Assembly (NCBI RefSeq): GCF_900116905.1
Contig: NZ_FPCG01000009.1
Location: 1-64,000 of the forward strand
From: Micrococcus terreus
GTDB lineage: Bacteria > Actinomycetota > Actinomycetes > Actinomycetales > Micrococcaceae
Length of the DNA stretch: 64,000 nucleotides
Reading direction: 5' to 3'
Shown piece by piece: positions 33,899 through 42,420 of this stretch. The notes under the pieces were generated by a model. That model ran no database searches, was not told the origin of the DNA, and was given only the letters and a program-made list of their open reading frames with translations. Made by a program: the position numbers and the translations under genes. Positions within the stretch are counted from its first letter, which is position 1. Each line of letters opens with the position of its first letter.

Positions 33899-35095
33899 GT
33901 GAGCACCCCACCCCAGAACCAGGGACGTCCCGACGACGTCACACCGGTCCGCACCCGCCCTCCCCTGGGCGTGGCGGTGGCTTCGTTCGCGTCCAGCTTC
34001 GACCGGTTCGCGGTGAGCCCGCTGCTGGTGTTCGTGGCCCTGGACCTGGGTGTCTCCCTGGCCCAGGCGGTGGCCGTGGCCGGTGTCTACTACCTGGCGT
34101 ACGGCTTCAGCCAGCCGATCTGGGGCACCCTGGCAGACCGGTTCGGGCGAGTGCGTCTACTGCGGTGGGCCCTGCTCGGCTCAGCCGTGGCCGGACTGCT
34201 CTCCGCGTTCGCCCCCACCCTCATCCTGCTGGTCGCGGCCCGTGCGGTCACCGGTGTCTTCTTCGGTGGGATCATCCCCACCGCACTGACCTACATCGGG
34301 GACACCGTGGCAGCCAGCCACCGTCAGTCCGCACTCTCGGATCTGATGGCGGGGATCGCCGTCGGGACCGCCTTGGCCACCGCCACCGCGGGACTGGTGG
34401 GAGACCTGCTCAGCTGGCGGGTGATGTTCGCCCTGCCCCCGGTGATCGCGGTGCTGTGCCTGCTGGCGCTGCGCCGACTGCCCGAACCGGCGCGTGAATC
34501 CGGCGGCGGCTTCGTGGCCACCCTGAACACTGCGCTGCGGAACCGGTGGGTGTGGACCGTGGTGACCCTGGCGTTCTTCGAGGGCGCCGCCGTGCTGGGC
34601 ATGCTGACCTTCCTGGCCCCCGCCCTGCAGGCCCAGGGGCTGGACGCCACCGCCGCTGGACTGACCGTGGCCGGGTACGGGGTGTCCACCATGCTCTGCT
34701 CGCGGCTGGTCCGGCCCCTGGGCCAACGGCTGCCGATCACCGCGCTGATGCTGATCGGCGGCGGGGCGATGACCCTGGGCTTCGCCCTGGTGGCCGTGCA
34801 CATCTCCGTGGGGACGGTGATCGCCTCGGCCCTGCTGCTCGGCGCCGCGTGGGCCCTGCTGCACACCTCCCTGCAGGCCTGGGCGACCTCCGTGGCACCG
34901 GCCGCACGCGGCACCGTGGTGGCACTGTTCGCCGCGGGACTGTTCGCCGGCAGTTCGGTCAGCACCCTGGCCGCCGGCCCCCTCGTGGCGGCCGATGCCT
35001 GGACCACCCTGTTCGCGGGCGCCGCACTGCTGGCCCTGCTGGTCACGCTCGGCGCGGTGATCGTGCGGCGCGTCTACGACCGTCAGGAGCGCTGA
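33899..35095 (+). CDS. MFS transporter
   Basis: 398 residues, twelve hydrophobic helices. The loop 2-3 MFS signature is present as GTLADRFGRVRLLR near residue 78, and the related signature in the second half is weak, as usual. No clue to substrate; the architecture is that of small drug/metabolite exporters (12-TM). GTG 33899 is the first usable start after the divergent promoter. It shares its control region with the aminotransferase, so export of an amino-acid-related compound is one possibility, but only by position. Confidence 0.82.
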   Translation: MSTPPQNQGRPDDVTPVRTRPPLGVAVASFASSFDRFAVSPLLVFVALDLGVSLAQAVAVAGVYYLAYGFSQPIWGTLADRFGRVRLLRWALLGSAVAGLLSAFAPTLILLVAARAVTGVFFGGIIPTALTYIGDTVAASHRQSALSDLMAGIAVGTALATATAGLVGDLLSWRVMFALPPVIAVLCLLALRRLPEPARESGGGFVATLNTALRNRWVWTVVTLAFFEGAAVLGMLTFLAPALQAQGLDATAAGLTVAGYGVSTMLCSRLVRPLGQRLPITALMLIGGGAMTLGFALVAVHISVGTVIASALLLGAAWALLHTSLQAWATSVAPAARGTVVALFAAGLFAGSSVSTLAAGPLVAADAWTTLFAGAALLALLVTLGAVIVRRVYDRQER

Positions 35096-35111
35096 GCCGT
35101 CCTGCGGGGGC

Positions 35112-35117
35112 TATGAT
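35112..35117 (+). promoter_or_regulatory. -10 box upstream of the second septum-type lipoprotein
   Basis: TATGAT, a close match to the consensus, 17 bases after the MFS stop. It would give a leader of about 110 bases before GTG 35236. The -35 region is not clear. Confidence 0.35.
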
Positions 35118-35235
35118 CTTGCCACTGTCGCCCTGGACCGCTGTGGACCACCGCAGTGCAGGACCGCCCCGGACAGTGTTCGACCGGGGCCGGCGACCCG
35201 CCGCGGATGTGCGACCTCGCATCCGTTGGAGCGCC

Positions 35236-35883
35236 GTGAGCACGTTCTCATCTCCCTCTGCTGTTGGCCTGTCCCGCCCCTCCCCGCGCCTCCGCGAGCC
35301 CAGGCGCTCGAGGCGAGGGGCCGCCGTCGGGATGGCTGTCCTGATGGCGCTGGGACTGGCGGGCTGCTCCGGCATCCCGGTCCCGGAGGCCGTGGACGAC
35401 GCCGCCCGGGGATACGGCCTGCAGCTGGACGCCGACCGGAAGTACCCGACGGATCTGAATCCCGGAGACTGCATGGAGGAGCCCCCGGAGGGCGAGATCA
35501 TGGCACTGCGCGTGATCGACTGCTCCGAGGAGCACGGTTCCGAGATGGTGCACCACGCCACCGTCCCCGCGCAGGACGGCGGGTACCCGGAGGATGACAG
35601 CCCGGTGTGGATGGGCGTCGACGACGAGTGCATCCAGGCCTACGACGACTACCTGGGCGAGGACTTCATGAGCTCCGCATGGGACTTCGGTGTGATCGCG
35701 CCGGACGAGCTCACCTGGGAGTCCGGGGACCAGACGGCTCAGTGTCTGCTGCTGCACGTCGAGGCACGGACCTGGTCCGGCAGTCCCCGCACCGGTGACG
35801 TGGAGCTGCTGGAGATGTTCGGGTCCGGGACCAGCGGCGACACCGGTGAAGGCGAACCGGACGAGGACTCCGCCAGCGCCTGA
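35236..35883 (+). CDS. Lipoprotein with septum-formation-like domain (second copy)
   Basis: 215 residues from GTG 35236. An Arg-rich stretch (RLREPRRSRRG) precedes the hydrophobic core and lipobox LGLAGC, so lipidation is expected. The outer domain follows the same cysteine pattern as the protein at 13871 (LNPGDCMEEP, VIDCSEEHGSE, DECIQAYDD, AQCLLLHVEA). The tail is acidic and Gly-rich. A longer in-frame start at 35113 would place about 40 residues before the signal peptide and is rejected. A two-mismatch relative of the dispersed 14-mer sits at 35320-35333. Confidence 0.7.
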   Translation: MSTFSSPSAVGLSRPSPRLREPRRSRRGAAVGMAVLMALGLAGCSGIPVPEAVDDAARGYGLQLDADRKYPTDLNPGDCMEEPPEGEIMALRVIDCSEEHGSEMVHHATVPAQDGGYPEDDSPVWMGVDDECIQAYDDYLGEDFMSSAWDFGVIAPDELTWESGDQTAQCLLLHVEARTWSGSPRTGDVELLEMFGSGTSGDTGEGEPDEDSASA

Positions 35884-35920
35884 GGTCTGACAGGGCACGA
35901 CGACGTCGACGTCATCGGTC

Positions 35921-36523
35921 TCAGCACCCGCGGGCGGCGTACTCCTCAGCCAGCAGGGCGTAGCTCATGCCGTCGATCCAGCCGTGGGTGCGGTGCAGGG
36001 ACTCCTTGACGAACACGCCCTCGCGGCGCAGCCCGACCCGCTCCATCAGCCGCCAGCTGGGGATGTTGTCCGCGAAGCACTGGGCCTCGACCCGGCGCAG
36101 CCCCAGCTGGGTGAAGCTCAGCTCCATCAGCACACGGACCGCTTCCGTGGCGTACCCGCGGCCGTGGTGCTCCGGGTGGAACGTCCAGCCCAGTTCGGCC
36201 TGCGTGTGCCTGGCCTGCTCGGTCACCTCGGCGTGCGACCAGGCGTCCTGCACCTGGATCATGCAGTTGCCGATCACGGTCTCTCCCACGCGCACCACCA
36301 GCTGGGAACCCTGCGGGAGCCACCGTTCGGCCACGTCGTCCGGACCGGTGAAGCTGCTGGCCGTCCAGGTGTTGACCTGCTCCAGCTGCAGGAACTCCCA
36401 TACGGCCGGGGCCTCCTGGGCGGTGAACGGAGTCAGGGTCAGACGCTCGGTGGTCAGCGGCCACTGCACACCGCGCTCGGCGGCCAGCTCCAGCATGGTC
36501 TGGGTGCGGTTCTCAGAGGTCAC
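35921..36523 (-). CDS. GNAT acetyltransferase (RimJ/RimL type)
   Basis: 200 residues. ELGWTFHPEHHGRGYATEAVRVLMELSF near 112-138 is the acetyl-CoA loop (Q/R-x-x-G-x-G/A replaced by HHGRGYA) and RVEAQCFADNIPSWRLMERVGLRREG is the following asparagine-containing motif of the RimJ/RimL and phosphinothricin-type group. It likely modifies a ribosomal protein N-terminus or a small amine. GTG 36523 has a TAGCGT box six bases upstream, so the message is probably leaderless. Confidence 0.82.
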   Translation of the reverse strand: MTSENRTQTMLELAAERGVQWPLTTERLTLTPFTAQEAPAVWEFLQLEQVNTWTASSFTGPDDVAERWLPQGSQLVVRVGETVIGNCMIQVQDAWSHAEVTEQARHTQAELGWTFHPEHHGRGYATEAVRVLMELSFTQLGLRRVEAQCFADNIPSWRLMERVGLRREGVFVKESLHRTHGWIDGMSYALLAEEYAARGC

Positions 36524-36529
36524 CGCTCC

Positions 36530-36535
36530 ACGCTA
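36530..36535 (-). promoter_or_regulatory. -10 box, leaderless promoter of GNAT gene
   Basis: TAGCGT on the minus strand followed by six bases (GGAGCG) and GTG 36523. Next to the palindromic element at 36546. Confidence 0.5.
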
Positions 36536-36545
36536 CCCACCCACC

Positions 36546-36620
36546 AGATCACGTGCGCAGTACGCGGTGAGACTCACCGAGCGGAAGGGCAGTTGGCGTG
36601 ATCATGATCAGGGGGGCGGG
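36546..36620. repeat. Palindromic intergenic element, family C, copy 2
   Basis: GATCACGTGCGCAG at the left, GTTGGCGTGATCATGATC and GGGGGGCGGG at the right. Over about 75 bases it aligns with the element at 63529-63605: shared blocks are GATCACGTGCGCAG, CACCGAGC/GCCGAGC, AGTTGGCG, TGATC and GGGGCGGG. It fills the gap between rlmN and the acetyltransferase promoter. Confidence 0.6.
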
Positions 36621-36630
36621 GAAGCCGACC

Positions 36631-38223
36631 TCAGACCAGGGGGGCGCCCTCGGTGCTGTGGTGCGTGGCGTCGTCGGGCTCTCCCCGCTCCGCCGGGGTC
36701 TGGGGTGAGGACTCGTCATCACCCTCGGCCGCGAGCTGGCCGCAGGCGCCGTCGATCTCCTTGCCGCGGGTGTCCCGCAGGGTGGTGGGGATGCCGGCGG
36801 CCTCGAGCCGGTCGATGAACTCATCGGTGACGTCCGGTTCGGAGGCCGTCCAGATGGAACCGGGCGTGGGGTTGAGCGGGATGGGGTTGACGTGGACCCA
36901 GCCGCGGCCGCGCGCGTTGAGCTTCTTGGCCAGCAGGTCCGCGCGCCACGGGTGGTCGTTCATGTCCTTGATCAGCGCGTACTCGATGGACACGCGCCGC
37001 CCGGTGGAACGGTAGTAGTTGTAGGCGGCGTCGATCGCCTCGTCCGCCTTCCAGCGGGAGTTCACCGGGATCAGCTCGTCGCGCAGCTCGTCATCCGGGG
37101 CGTGCAGGGACAGCGCGAACGTCACCGGGATGCCCTCGTCCGCCAGTTTGTTGATGGCCGGCACCAGCCCCACGGTGGAGACCGTGATGTGCCGCGCGGA
37201 CATGCCCAGGCCCTCCGGAGCGGGATCGACCATCCGCCGGACCGAGGCGATCACCCGCTTGTAGTTGGCCAGCGGCTCGCCCATGCCCATGAACACGATG
37301 TTCGTCACGCGCTCGGCGTTGTGCCCGCCGTCCTTGCGCAGCCCGCCCAGACCGCCCTCGGCGATCACCTGGTTGGCCCGCACCACCTGCTCCACGATCT
37401 CCGCGGTGGACATGTTGCGCGTCAGACCGTTCTGACCGGTGGCGCAGAACGGGCAGTTCATGCCGCAGCCGGCCTGGCTGGACACGCACAGCGTCACGCG
37501 ACCGGGGTAGCGCATCAGCACGGACTCCACGAGCGCACCGTCGAACAGGCGCCACAGGAACTTGATGGTGTCCCCGTTGTCCGTGGTCAGCCGGCGCACC
37601 TCGGTCAGCAGCGGCGGCATCATCTCCTCGACCAGCTGCTGGCGGGTGTCCGCGGGCAGGTCGGTCATCCGCTCCGGGTCCGAGGTGTGGTGCACGAAGT
37701 AGTGCGTGGAGAGCTGCTTGGCGCGGAACGCCGGGAAGCCCAGTTCGGCCACCTTGGCCTGGCGCTCCTGAAGGGTCAGGTCCGCCAAGTGGGTCTTGGG
37801 CTGGGCCACGCGCGGCTGCTTGAACTGCAGCAGCGGCCGGCCTTCGGAGGTGGTCTGCTGAGTCCAGCCCTCGGCCTTGGGACGGACCTGTGGGCGCTCG
37901 GCGTTCTTGGCCGGACGCTCGGTGCGGGACGGTGCGGACAGCGAGCTGCCCACGCCGTTGCGCTGCAGCCGGGCCCGGTCCTCCGAGAGCTGCTGGGCCT
38001 CGGACTCGTCGATCATCCCGCGCCGCGGCGGGTTCAGCCTCAGCCGCCCACCCCGATCATGCTCCAGGTGCGCATCCCGGGGATCCAGCTGCGCCCCATC
38101 ACGCCCATCACGGCGGGCAGACTGCTGACCGCGCTCCACCAAGGAGACGCGGGAGTCACGGGGGGCATCGGAACCGGGGCGAGAGTCTGAGGAGGCCATC
38201 GCCTCATTCTCCCACGCGGGCAC
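36631..38223 (-). CDS. rlmN: 23S rRNA (adenine2503-C2)-methyltransferase, with long N-terminal extension
   Basis: RlmN is a radical-SAM enzyme that methylates A2503 of 23S rRNA and A37 of some tRNAs. The iron-sulphur cluster motif CGMNCPFC lies near residue 256; the two methyl-shuttle cysteines are expected in the C-terminal DGACGQL segment (present) and upstream. At 530 residues it is about 150 longer than the family norm. The extra part is an Arg/Asp/Ser-rich, probably unstructured N-terminus (residues 1-130). Start could be ATG 38223 or 38199. The C-terminal 25 residues are also acidic and variable. Confidence 0.93.
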   Translation of the reverse strand: MPAWENEAMASSDSRPGSDAPRDSRVSLVERGQQSARRDGRDGAQLDPRDAHLEHDRGGRLRLNPPRRGMIDESEAQQLSEDRARLQRNGVGSSLSAPSRTERPAKNAERPQVRPKAEGWTQQTTSEGRPLLQFKQPRVAQPKTHLADLTLQERQAKVAELGFPAFRAKQLSTHYFVHHTSDPERMTDLPADTRQQLVEEMMPPLLTEVRRLTTDNGDTIKFLWRLFDGALVESVLMRYPGRVTLCVSSQAGCGMNCPFCATGQNGLTRNMSTAEIVEQVVRANQVIAEGGLGGLRKDGGHNAERVTNIVFMGMGEPLANYKRVIASVRRMVDPAPEGLGMSARHITVSTVGLVPAINKLADEGIPVTFALSLHAPDDELRDELIPVNSRWKADEAIDAAYNYYRSTGRRVSIEYALIKDMNDHPWRADLLAKKLNARGRGWVHVNPIPLNPTPGSIWTASEPDVTDEFIDRLEAAGIPTTLRDTRGKEIDGACGQLAAEGDDESSPQTPAERGEPDDATHHSTEGAPLV

Positions 38224-38257
38224 AAGCCTGGGTGAGGCATGCTCGTCTCGGTGAGGG

Positions 38258-38271
38258 GCCGTCGTCGGAAA
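38258..38271 (-). repeat. Dispersed 14-mer, one mismatch, intergenic
   Basis: GCCGTCGTCGGAAA on the plus strand, in the gap between rlmN and the TetR gene. Confidence 0.55.
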
Positions 38272-38284
38272 AGCCGCCGAAGGC

Positions 38285-38893
38285 TCACCCTCGACCGGCG
38301 ACCTGGGCCTGCAGACCGAGGATCAGCGCGTCCAGACCCGACTCGAAGGTCACCCGTGCCGAGTAGGGCTCTGGCGTGCCGCGGCCGAGCACCTCGGCCA
38401 TGCTCGGAACGTCCTCCGGCAGGGCCTCCGAGGTCAGGAAGTCCTCCGGGGCGCCCAGATCCAGCGCGCTGCCCATCACGAAGGACTCCACCGCGCGCAT
38501 GGCCCCCACCGCCTGGGGGCCGCTCCAGCCGCCGCGCACCAGGGCGTCCACGACCACCTCGTACATCCGGTAGGTGCTGTGGTCGCGCAACGGGGCAGTG
38601 GCCAGCAGGGTGATGGCACTGCGATGAGCGGCGAAGGCCTGCAGGTAGGAACGCGCCCAGTGCCGCAGGGCCTCATCCCACGGAGCGGCCTCGAAGCGGC
38701 TGGTGTCCATCTCCTCGACGAGTCGGGCCCGGATCAGCTCGACGAGCTCGGCACGACCGGAGACGTGGTGATAGAGGGAGGAGACCTGGCGGTCCACCCG
38801 GTCCGCGAGAGCGCGCATGGTCAGCCCGTTCTCACCCTGCGCGTCCAGCAGGGCCAGCGCCTCATCCACGAGCCGCTCGCGCGTCAGTCTCAT
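38285..38893 (-). CDS. TetR-family transcriptional regulator
   Basis: 202 residues from ATG 38893; the longer open frame to 39052 is not protein-like before this Met. HTH at about 20-45 ([23 protein letters not shown]). The C-terminal domain is related to that of the TetR at 24460. It is divergent from the amidohydrolase-permease pair, whose control region holds the palindrome CGAACACTGTTCG, so it very likely represses that pair and perhaps itself. Confidence 0.85.
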   Translation of the reverse strand: MRLTRERLVDEALALLDAQGENGLTMRALADRVDRQVSSLYHHVSGRAELVELIRARLVEEMDTSRFEAAPWDEALRHWARSYLQAFAAHRSAITLLATAPLRDHSTYRMYEVVVDALVRGGWSGPQAVGAMRAVESFVMGSALDLGAPEDFLTSEALPEDVPSMAEVLGRGTPEPYSARVTFESGLDALILGLQAQVAGRG

Positions 38894-39084
38894 CCAGGTC
38901 CACCCACTGCTTGTCCGCTGGCACGGTCGATCGGGCCGGAGACGGCCGACGCCGCCCACCCTAGTCCAGGGTCCCGAGGCGAGAGGCGCGAGTCCGGTGT
39001 CTGAGAGTCCGGTGCCCGCGAGTTCGGTCCAGGGCCTGTTCAGCGGCGTCATGCTCGCCTAGGGTGCTGTTCCAACACGCGAAC

Positions 39085-39097
39085 CGAACACTGTTCG
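39085..39097. promoter_or_regulatory. Probable TetR operator
   Basis: CGAACACTGTTCG, a perfect 13-base palindrome, 45 bases before ATG 39142 in the gap 38894-39141. A second partial half-site pair (TGTTC...GAACC) lies just upstream. Shares GAACACTG with the operator at 28041-28063. Confidence 0.5.
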
Positions 39098-39141
39098 ACT
39101 CAGAGCAGGCCCGCGGCCGGACCACCGGCGGAGAGGACCCC

Positions 39142-40809
39142 ATGACGCAGAGCCTCCACGGCCACGGCCACCTCCACCTGCACTCCGGAACCGTATGGCA
39201 GGGCGAGGGCCACGAGACGGCCGAGCAGGTGCTGGTGAGTGACGGGGTGATCACCGCCGTGGGCGCCGAGGTCACCGCCCGGCTCACGGGGCTCAGCGAG
39301 CAGGAGCGCGAGCGGGTGCAGAGCGTGGACCTGGAGGGCGGCTTCCTGATGCCCGCCTTCGGCGACGGCCACGCCCATCCTCTCTTCGGTGGACTCGAGG
39401 GGGCCGGGCCGGCGGTGCGCGCGTGCACCAGCGTGGAGCAGATCGTGGAGGAGGTGCGCCACTACGCCGAGGAGCACCCCGAGCTGCCGTGGATCCTGGG
39501 TGCCTCCTACGACGGCTCGCTCGCCCCGGAGGGCCTGTTCGACGCCCGGTGGCTGGACGAGGCCGTGTCCGACCGACCCGTGGCGCTGCGGGCCTGGGAC
39601 TATCACACCGTGTGGTGCAACTCCTCGGCCCTGGAGGTCGCCGGGATCACCGCGCAGACCCCAGACCCCGAGCTCGGGGAGATCCCACGCCACCCCGACG
39701 GGCGACCCTGGGGCACCCTGCGCGAATGGGGCGCGATCGACCTGGTCATGCAGCACTGCCCGCCCCGGGACACCGACACCCTGGTGGACGCCCTGCGCCG
39801 GGCCTCCCGCTACTTCCTGGAGCACGGGGTGAGCTGGGTCCAGGACGCCTGGGTGGAGCCGGAGAACCTGGAGGCCTACCTCGCGGCCGCCGAGCAGGAC
39901 GCCCTGGAGATCCGCTACAACCTGGCCTTCTACGCCGACCCGCGGCATATCGACCACCAGCTGGAGGACTTCGCCGCCCAGCGGGTCCGAGTGCAGGCCG
40001 CCGGCCACCCGCACCTGACCGCGAACACCGTGAAGTTCTTCGCCGACGGGGTGATCGAGAACGAGACCGGCGCACTGCTCCAGCCCTACTGCTCCGGCCT
40101 GCACGACCACGGCATGACCGTCTGGGAGGGCGACTCCCTGGCCCACGCCGCCGCCGCGGTGGATGCCCTGGGCTTCCAGATCCACATCCACGCGATCGGG
40201 GACGCCGCCGTCCGGCAGGCCCTGGACGCGATCGAGCATGCCGTGTCCGTGAACGGTCCGCGGGATCGGCGTCCGGTGATCGCGCACGCCCAGCTGGTGG
40301 ACGAGCAGGACCTGCCCCGGTTCAGCAGCCTGGGGGTCATCCCCTGCATGCAGCCGCTGTGGGCCCAGCCCGACGCCCTGATGACCGTGCTGCAGGTCCC
40401 GCGGTTGGGCACCGAACGCTCCGATCAGCAGTACCGCATGCGCACCCTGAGGGACGACGGCGCCGCACTGGCCTTCGGGTCCGACTGGCCGTGTTCGTCT
40501 GGGGCACCCCTGGAGGGGGTCGCCGTGGCCGTGTCACGTCAGACCGAGGACGGGGAGCCGGACCAGGGCTGGACACCCCAGGAACGCCTGGACCTGGGGG
40601 TCTCCCTGGACGCCTACTCCACCGCGGTGGCCCATCAGGGCTTCACCGACCTCCACGAGCACCCGTGGGGTCGGATCCGCCCGGGTGCCGCCGCCGACCT
40701 GGTGTGGCTGGCACAGGACCCCCGGGGGCTGACGGCCCCAGGGCTGCGTTCGCTGCCCGTCCGCGCGACGTTCGTCGGAGGCCGGGCCCACCTGCACCCC
40801 ACCGACTGA
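39142..40809 (+). CDS. YtcJ-like metal-dependent amidohydrolase
   Basis: 555 residues from ATG 39142 (GAGAGGAC upstream). Amidohydrolase superfamily metal ligands are visible: GDGHAHP near residue 80, HIHAIGDAAV (His ligand) near 348 and FGSDWP (Asp ligand) near 448. The YtcJ subgroup acts on formyl- or acyl-amides, cyclic amides and related compounds. Co-transcribed with the amino-acid permease 46 bases downstream, so its product or substrate is probably an amino acid or amine derivative. Control by the divergent TetR is likely. Confidence 0.85.
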   Translation: MTQSLHGHGHLHLHSGTVWQGEGHETAEQVLVSDGVITAVGAEVTARLTGLSEQERERVQSVDLEGGFLMPAFGDGHAHPLFGGLEGAGPAVRACTSVEQIVEEVRHYAEEHPELPWILGASYDGSLAPEGLFDARWLDEAVSDRPVALRAWDYHTVWCNSSALEVAGITAQTPDPELGEIPRHPDGRPWGTLREWGAIDLVMQHCPPRDTDTLVDALRRASRYFLEHGVSWVQDAWVEPENLEAYLAAAEQDALEIRYNLAFYADPRHIDHQLEDFAAQRVRVQAAGHPHLTANTVKFFADGVIENETGALLQPYCSGLHDHGMTVWEGDSLAHAAAAVDALGFQIHIHAIGDAAVRQALDAIEHAVSVNGPRDRRPVIAHAQLVDEQDLPRFSSLGVIPCMQPLWAQPDALMTVLQVPRLGTERSDQQYRMRTLRDDGAALAFGSDWPCSSGAPLEGVAVAVSRQTEDGEPDQGWTPQERLDLGVSLDAYSTAVAHQGFTDLHEHPWGRIRPGAAADLVWLAQDPRGLTAPGLRSLPVRATFVGGRAHLHPTD

Positions 40810-40855
40810 CGCACATCCACCCGCCCCGCATCCCGCACCCCGAGCCGAGGTAGCC

Positions 40856-42298
40856 ATGTCCCACTCATCCACCGGCCCCGCCGCACCGTCATCGCCCGCC
40901 GCCACCGGACGCGCTGCCCCGGCCTCCGCGGACGGCACCCGGCTCAAGCGCGTGCTCGGTGTGCCCTCCCTGGTGCTGTTCGGTCTGGTCTACATGGTCC
41001 CGCTGACCGTGTTCACCACCTACGGGATCGTCACCCAGGTCACCGGCGGCCGCGTCCCGGTGGCGTACATGATCACGCTGGCCACCATGGTGTTCACGGC
41101 CATGTCCTACGCCCGGATGGCCCGTGCCTACCCGTTCGCCGGATCCGCGTACACGTACACCCAACGCTCCTTCGGGCCGGGCATCGGGTTCGTCTCCGGG
41201 TGGTCCCTGCTGCTGGACTACCTGTTCCTGCCCACCATCAACTACCTGGTGATCGGCATCTACCTGGGTGAGGCCTTCCCGGCGGTGCCCTCCTGGGTGT
41301 TCATCCTCGCCGCGATCGCGCTGGTGACGGTGCTGAACATCGTGGGCATCACCTCGGTCTCCCGGGCCAGCACGGTGATCATCGCCGCCCAAGTGGTGTT
41401 CATCGGGGTGTTCATCGCCCTGAGCGTGGTCTCCCTGTCCGGCACGGGCGACGTGGACCTGCTGCGTCCGCTCACCGGAGACGGCACCGAGACCGGGCTG
41501 GGACCGGTCATGGCCGGTGCCGCCATCCTGTGCCTGTCCTTCCTGGGCTTCGACGCGGTCTCCACCATGGCCGAGGAGGCCAAGGAGCCGGCCCGTGATG
41601 TCCCCCGGGCCATCATCATCGCCACCGTCTCGGCCGGGCTGCTGTTCATCCTGCTCTCCTACGTCAGCCATGTGGTGCACCCCTCGCATCAGTTCGCCGA
41701 CCCGGACTCCGGTGCCCTGGACGTGATGGCCTCGGCCGGAGGGACCTTCCTCAGCGCGTTCTTCATCTCCGCCTACGTGGCCGGCTGCATCGGCTCAGCA
41801 CTGACCTCCCAGGCCTCGGTCTCGCGCATCATCTTCTCGATGGGCCGTGACGGAGTCTTCCCTCGCTCAGTATTCGGCCGCCTCTCCGCCCGGTTCGCCA
41901 CCCCGGTGATCGCCATCCTGGTGGTCTCGGCATGGTCACTGATGGCAATGCTGATCGATCTGGGCCTGCTCGCTGAGATCATCAGCTTCGGCGCGCTTGT
42001 GGCGTTCTCCGCCGTCAACCTCTCCGTGGTCAAGCACTACTTCATCGACCAGAAGGAGCGCAGCGGAGCCGCCGTGCTCACCAATCTGATCCTTCCGCTG
42101 ATCGGCTTCGGCCTGACCGTGTGGCTGTGGACCTCGCTCAACGGCCGGACGCTGATCGTGGGCCTCATCTGGATGGCCGTGGGCGTCGCCTACCTGGCCA
42201 TCATCACCCGCGGCTTCCGCCGCCCTACCCCCACCATCGACGTCTACGAGTCCGGTGACCTGGTCCAGCGCCCCGAGGAGGACGCTCACCGCGCCTGA
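40856..42298 (+). CDS. APC-superfamily amino acid/polyamine permease
   Basis: 480 residues with twelve hydrophobic helices after a Ser/Ala-rich 30-residue tail. GIVTQVTGGRVPVAYMITL and FAGSAYTYTQRSFGPGIGF are typical of helices 1-3 of the APC fold; FLGFDAVSTMAEEAKEPARDVPRAI near 225 is the conserved inner loop. Most like the putrescine importer PuuP or AspT-free amino acid carriers; specificity unknown. GAGG lies seven bases before ATG 40856. Second gene of the amidohydrolase operon. Confidence 0.87.
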   Translation: MSHSSTGPAAPSSPAATGRAAPASADGTRLKRVLGVPSLVLFGLVYMVPLTVFTTYGIVTQVTGGRVPVAYMITLATMVFTAMSYARMARAYPFAGSAYTYTQRSFGPGIGFVSGWSLLLDYLFLPTINYLVIGIYLGEAFPAVPSWVFILAAIALVTVLNIVGITSVSRASTVIIAAQVVFIGVFIALSVVSLSGTGDVDLLRPLTGDGTETGLGPVMAGAAILCLSFLGFDAVSTMAEEAKEPARDVPRAIIIATVSAGLLFILLSYVSHVVHPSHQFADPDSGALDVMASAGGTFLSAFFISAYVAGCIGSALTSQASVSRIIFSMGRDGVFPRSVFGRLSARFATPVIAILVVSAWSLMAMLIDLGLLAEIISFGALVAFSAVNLSVVKHYFIDQKERSGAAVLTNLILPLIGFGLTVWLWTSLNGRTLIVGLIWMAVGVAYLAIITRGFRRPTPTIDVYESGDLVQRPEEDAHRA

Positions 42299-42324
42299 GG
42301 CGAGCCGGCCGGAGAAGCGGCGTG

Positions 42325-42338
42325 GCCGTCGTCGGGCA
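42325..42338 (-). repeat. Dispersed 14-mer, one mismatch, intergenic
   Basis: GCCGTCGTCGGGCA in the gap between two convergent transporter genes, 27 bases after the permease stop. Confidence 0.55.
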
Positions 42339-42358
42339 GGTGAACGCCCTTCCAGGCA

Positions 42359-42384
42359 CAGAGTGACATTCCCCGGTCACTCTG
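42359..42384. terminator. Bidirectional hairpin between convergent genes
   Basis: CAGAGTGAC pairs with GTCACTCTG across an eight-base loop, between the permease (plus) and the CynX-like gene (minus). Confidence 0.6.
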
Positions 42385-42420
42385 GTGGGGGTGTGGTCAC
42401 TTTGCGCAGGACGGGGGGTG

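Noticed and set aside
35113-35235. ATG 35113 as start of the second septum-type lipoprotein
   Set aside because: It would put some 40 charged residues before the signal peptide and it overlaps the TATGAT box.
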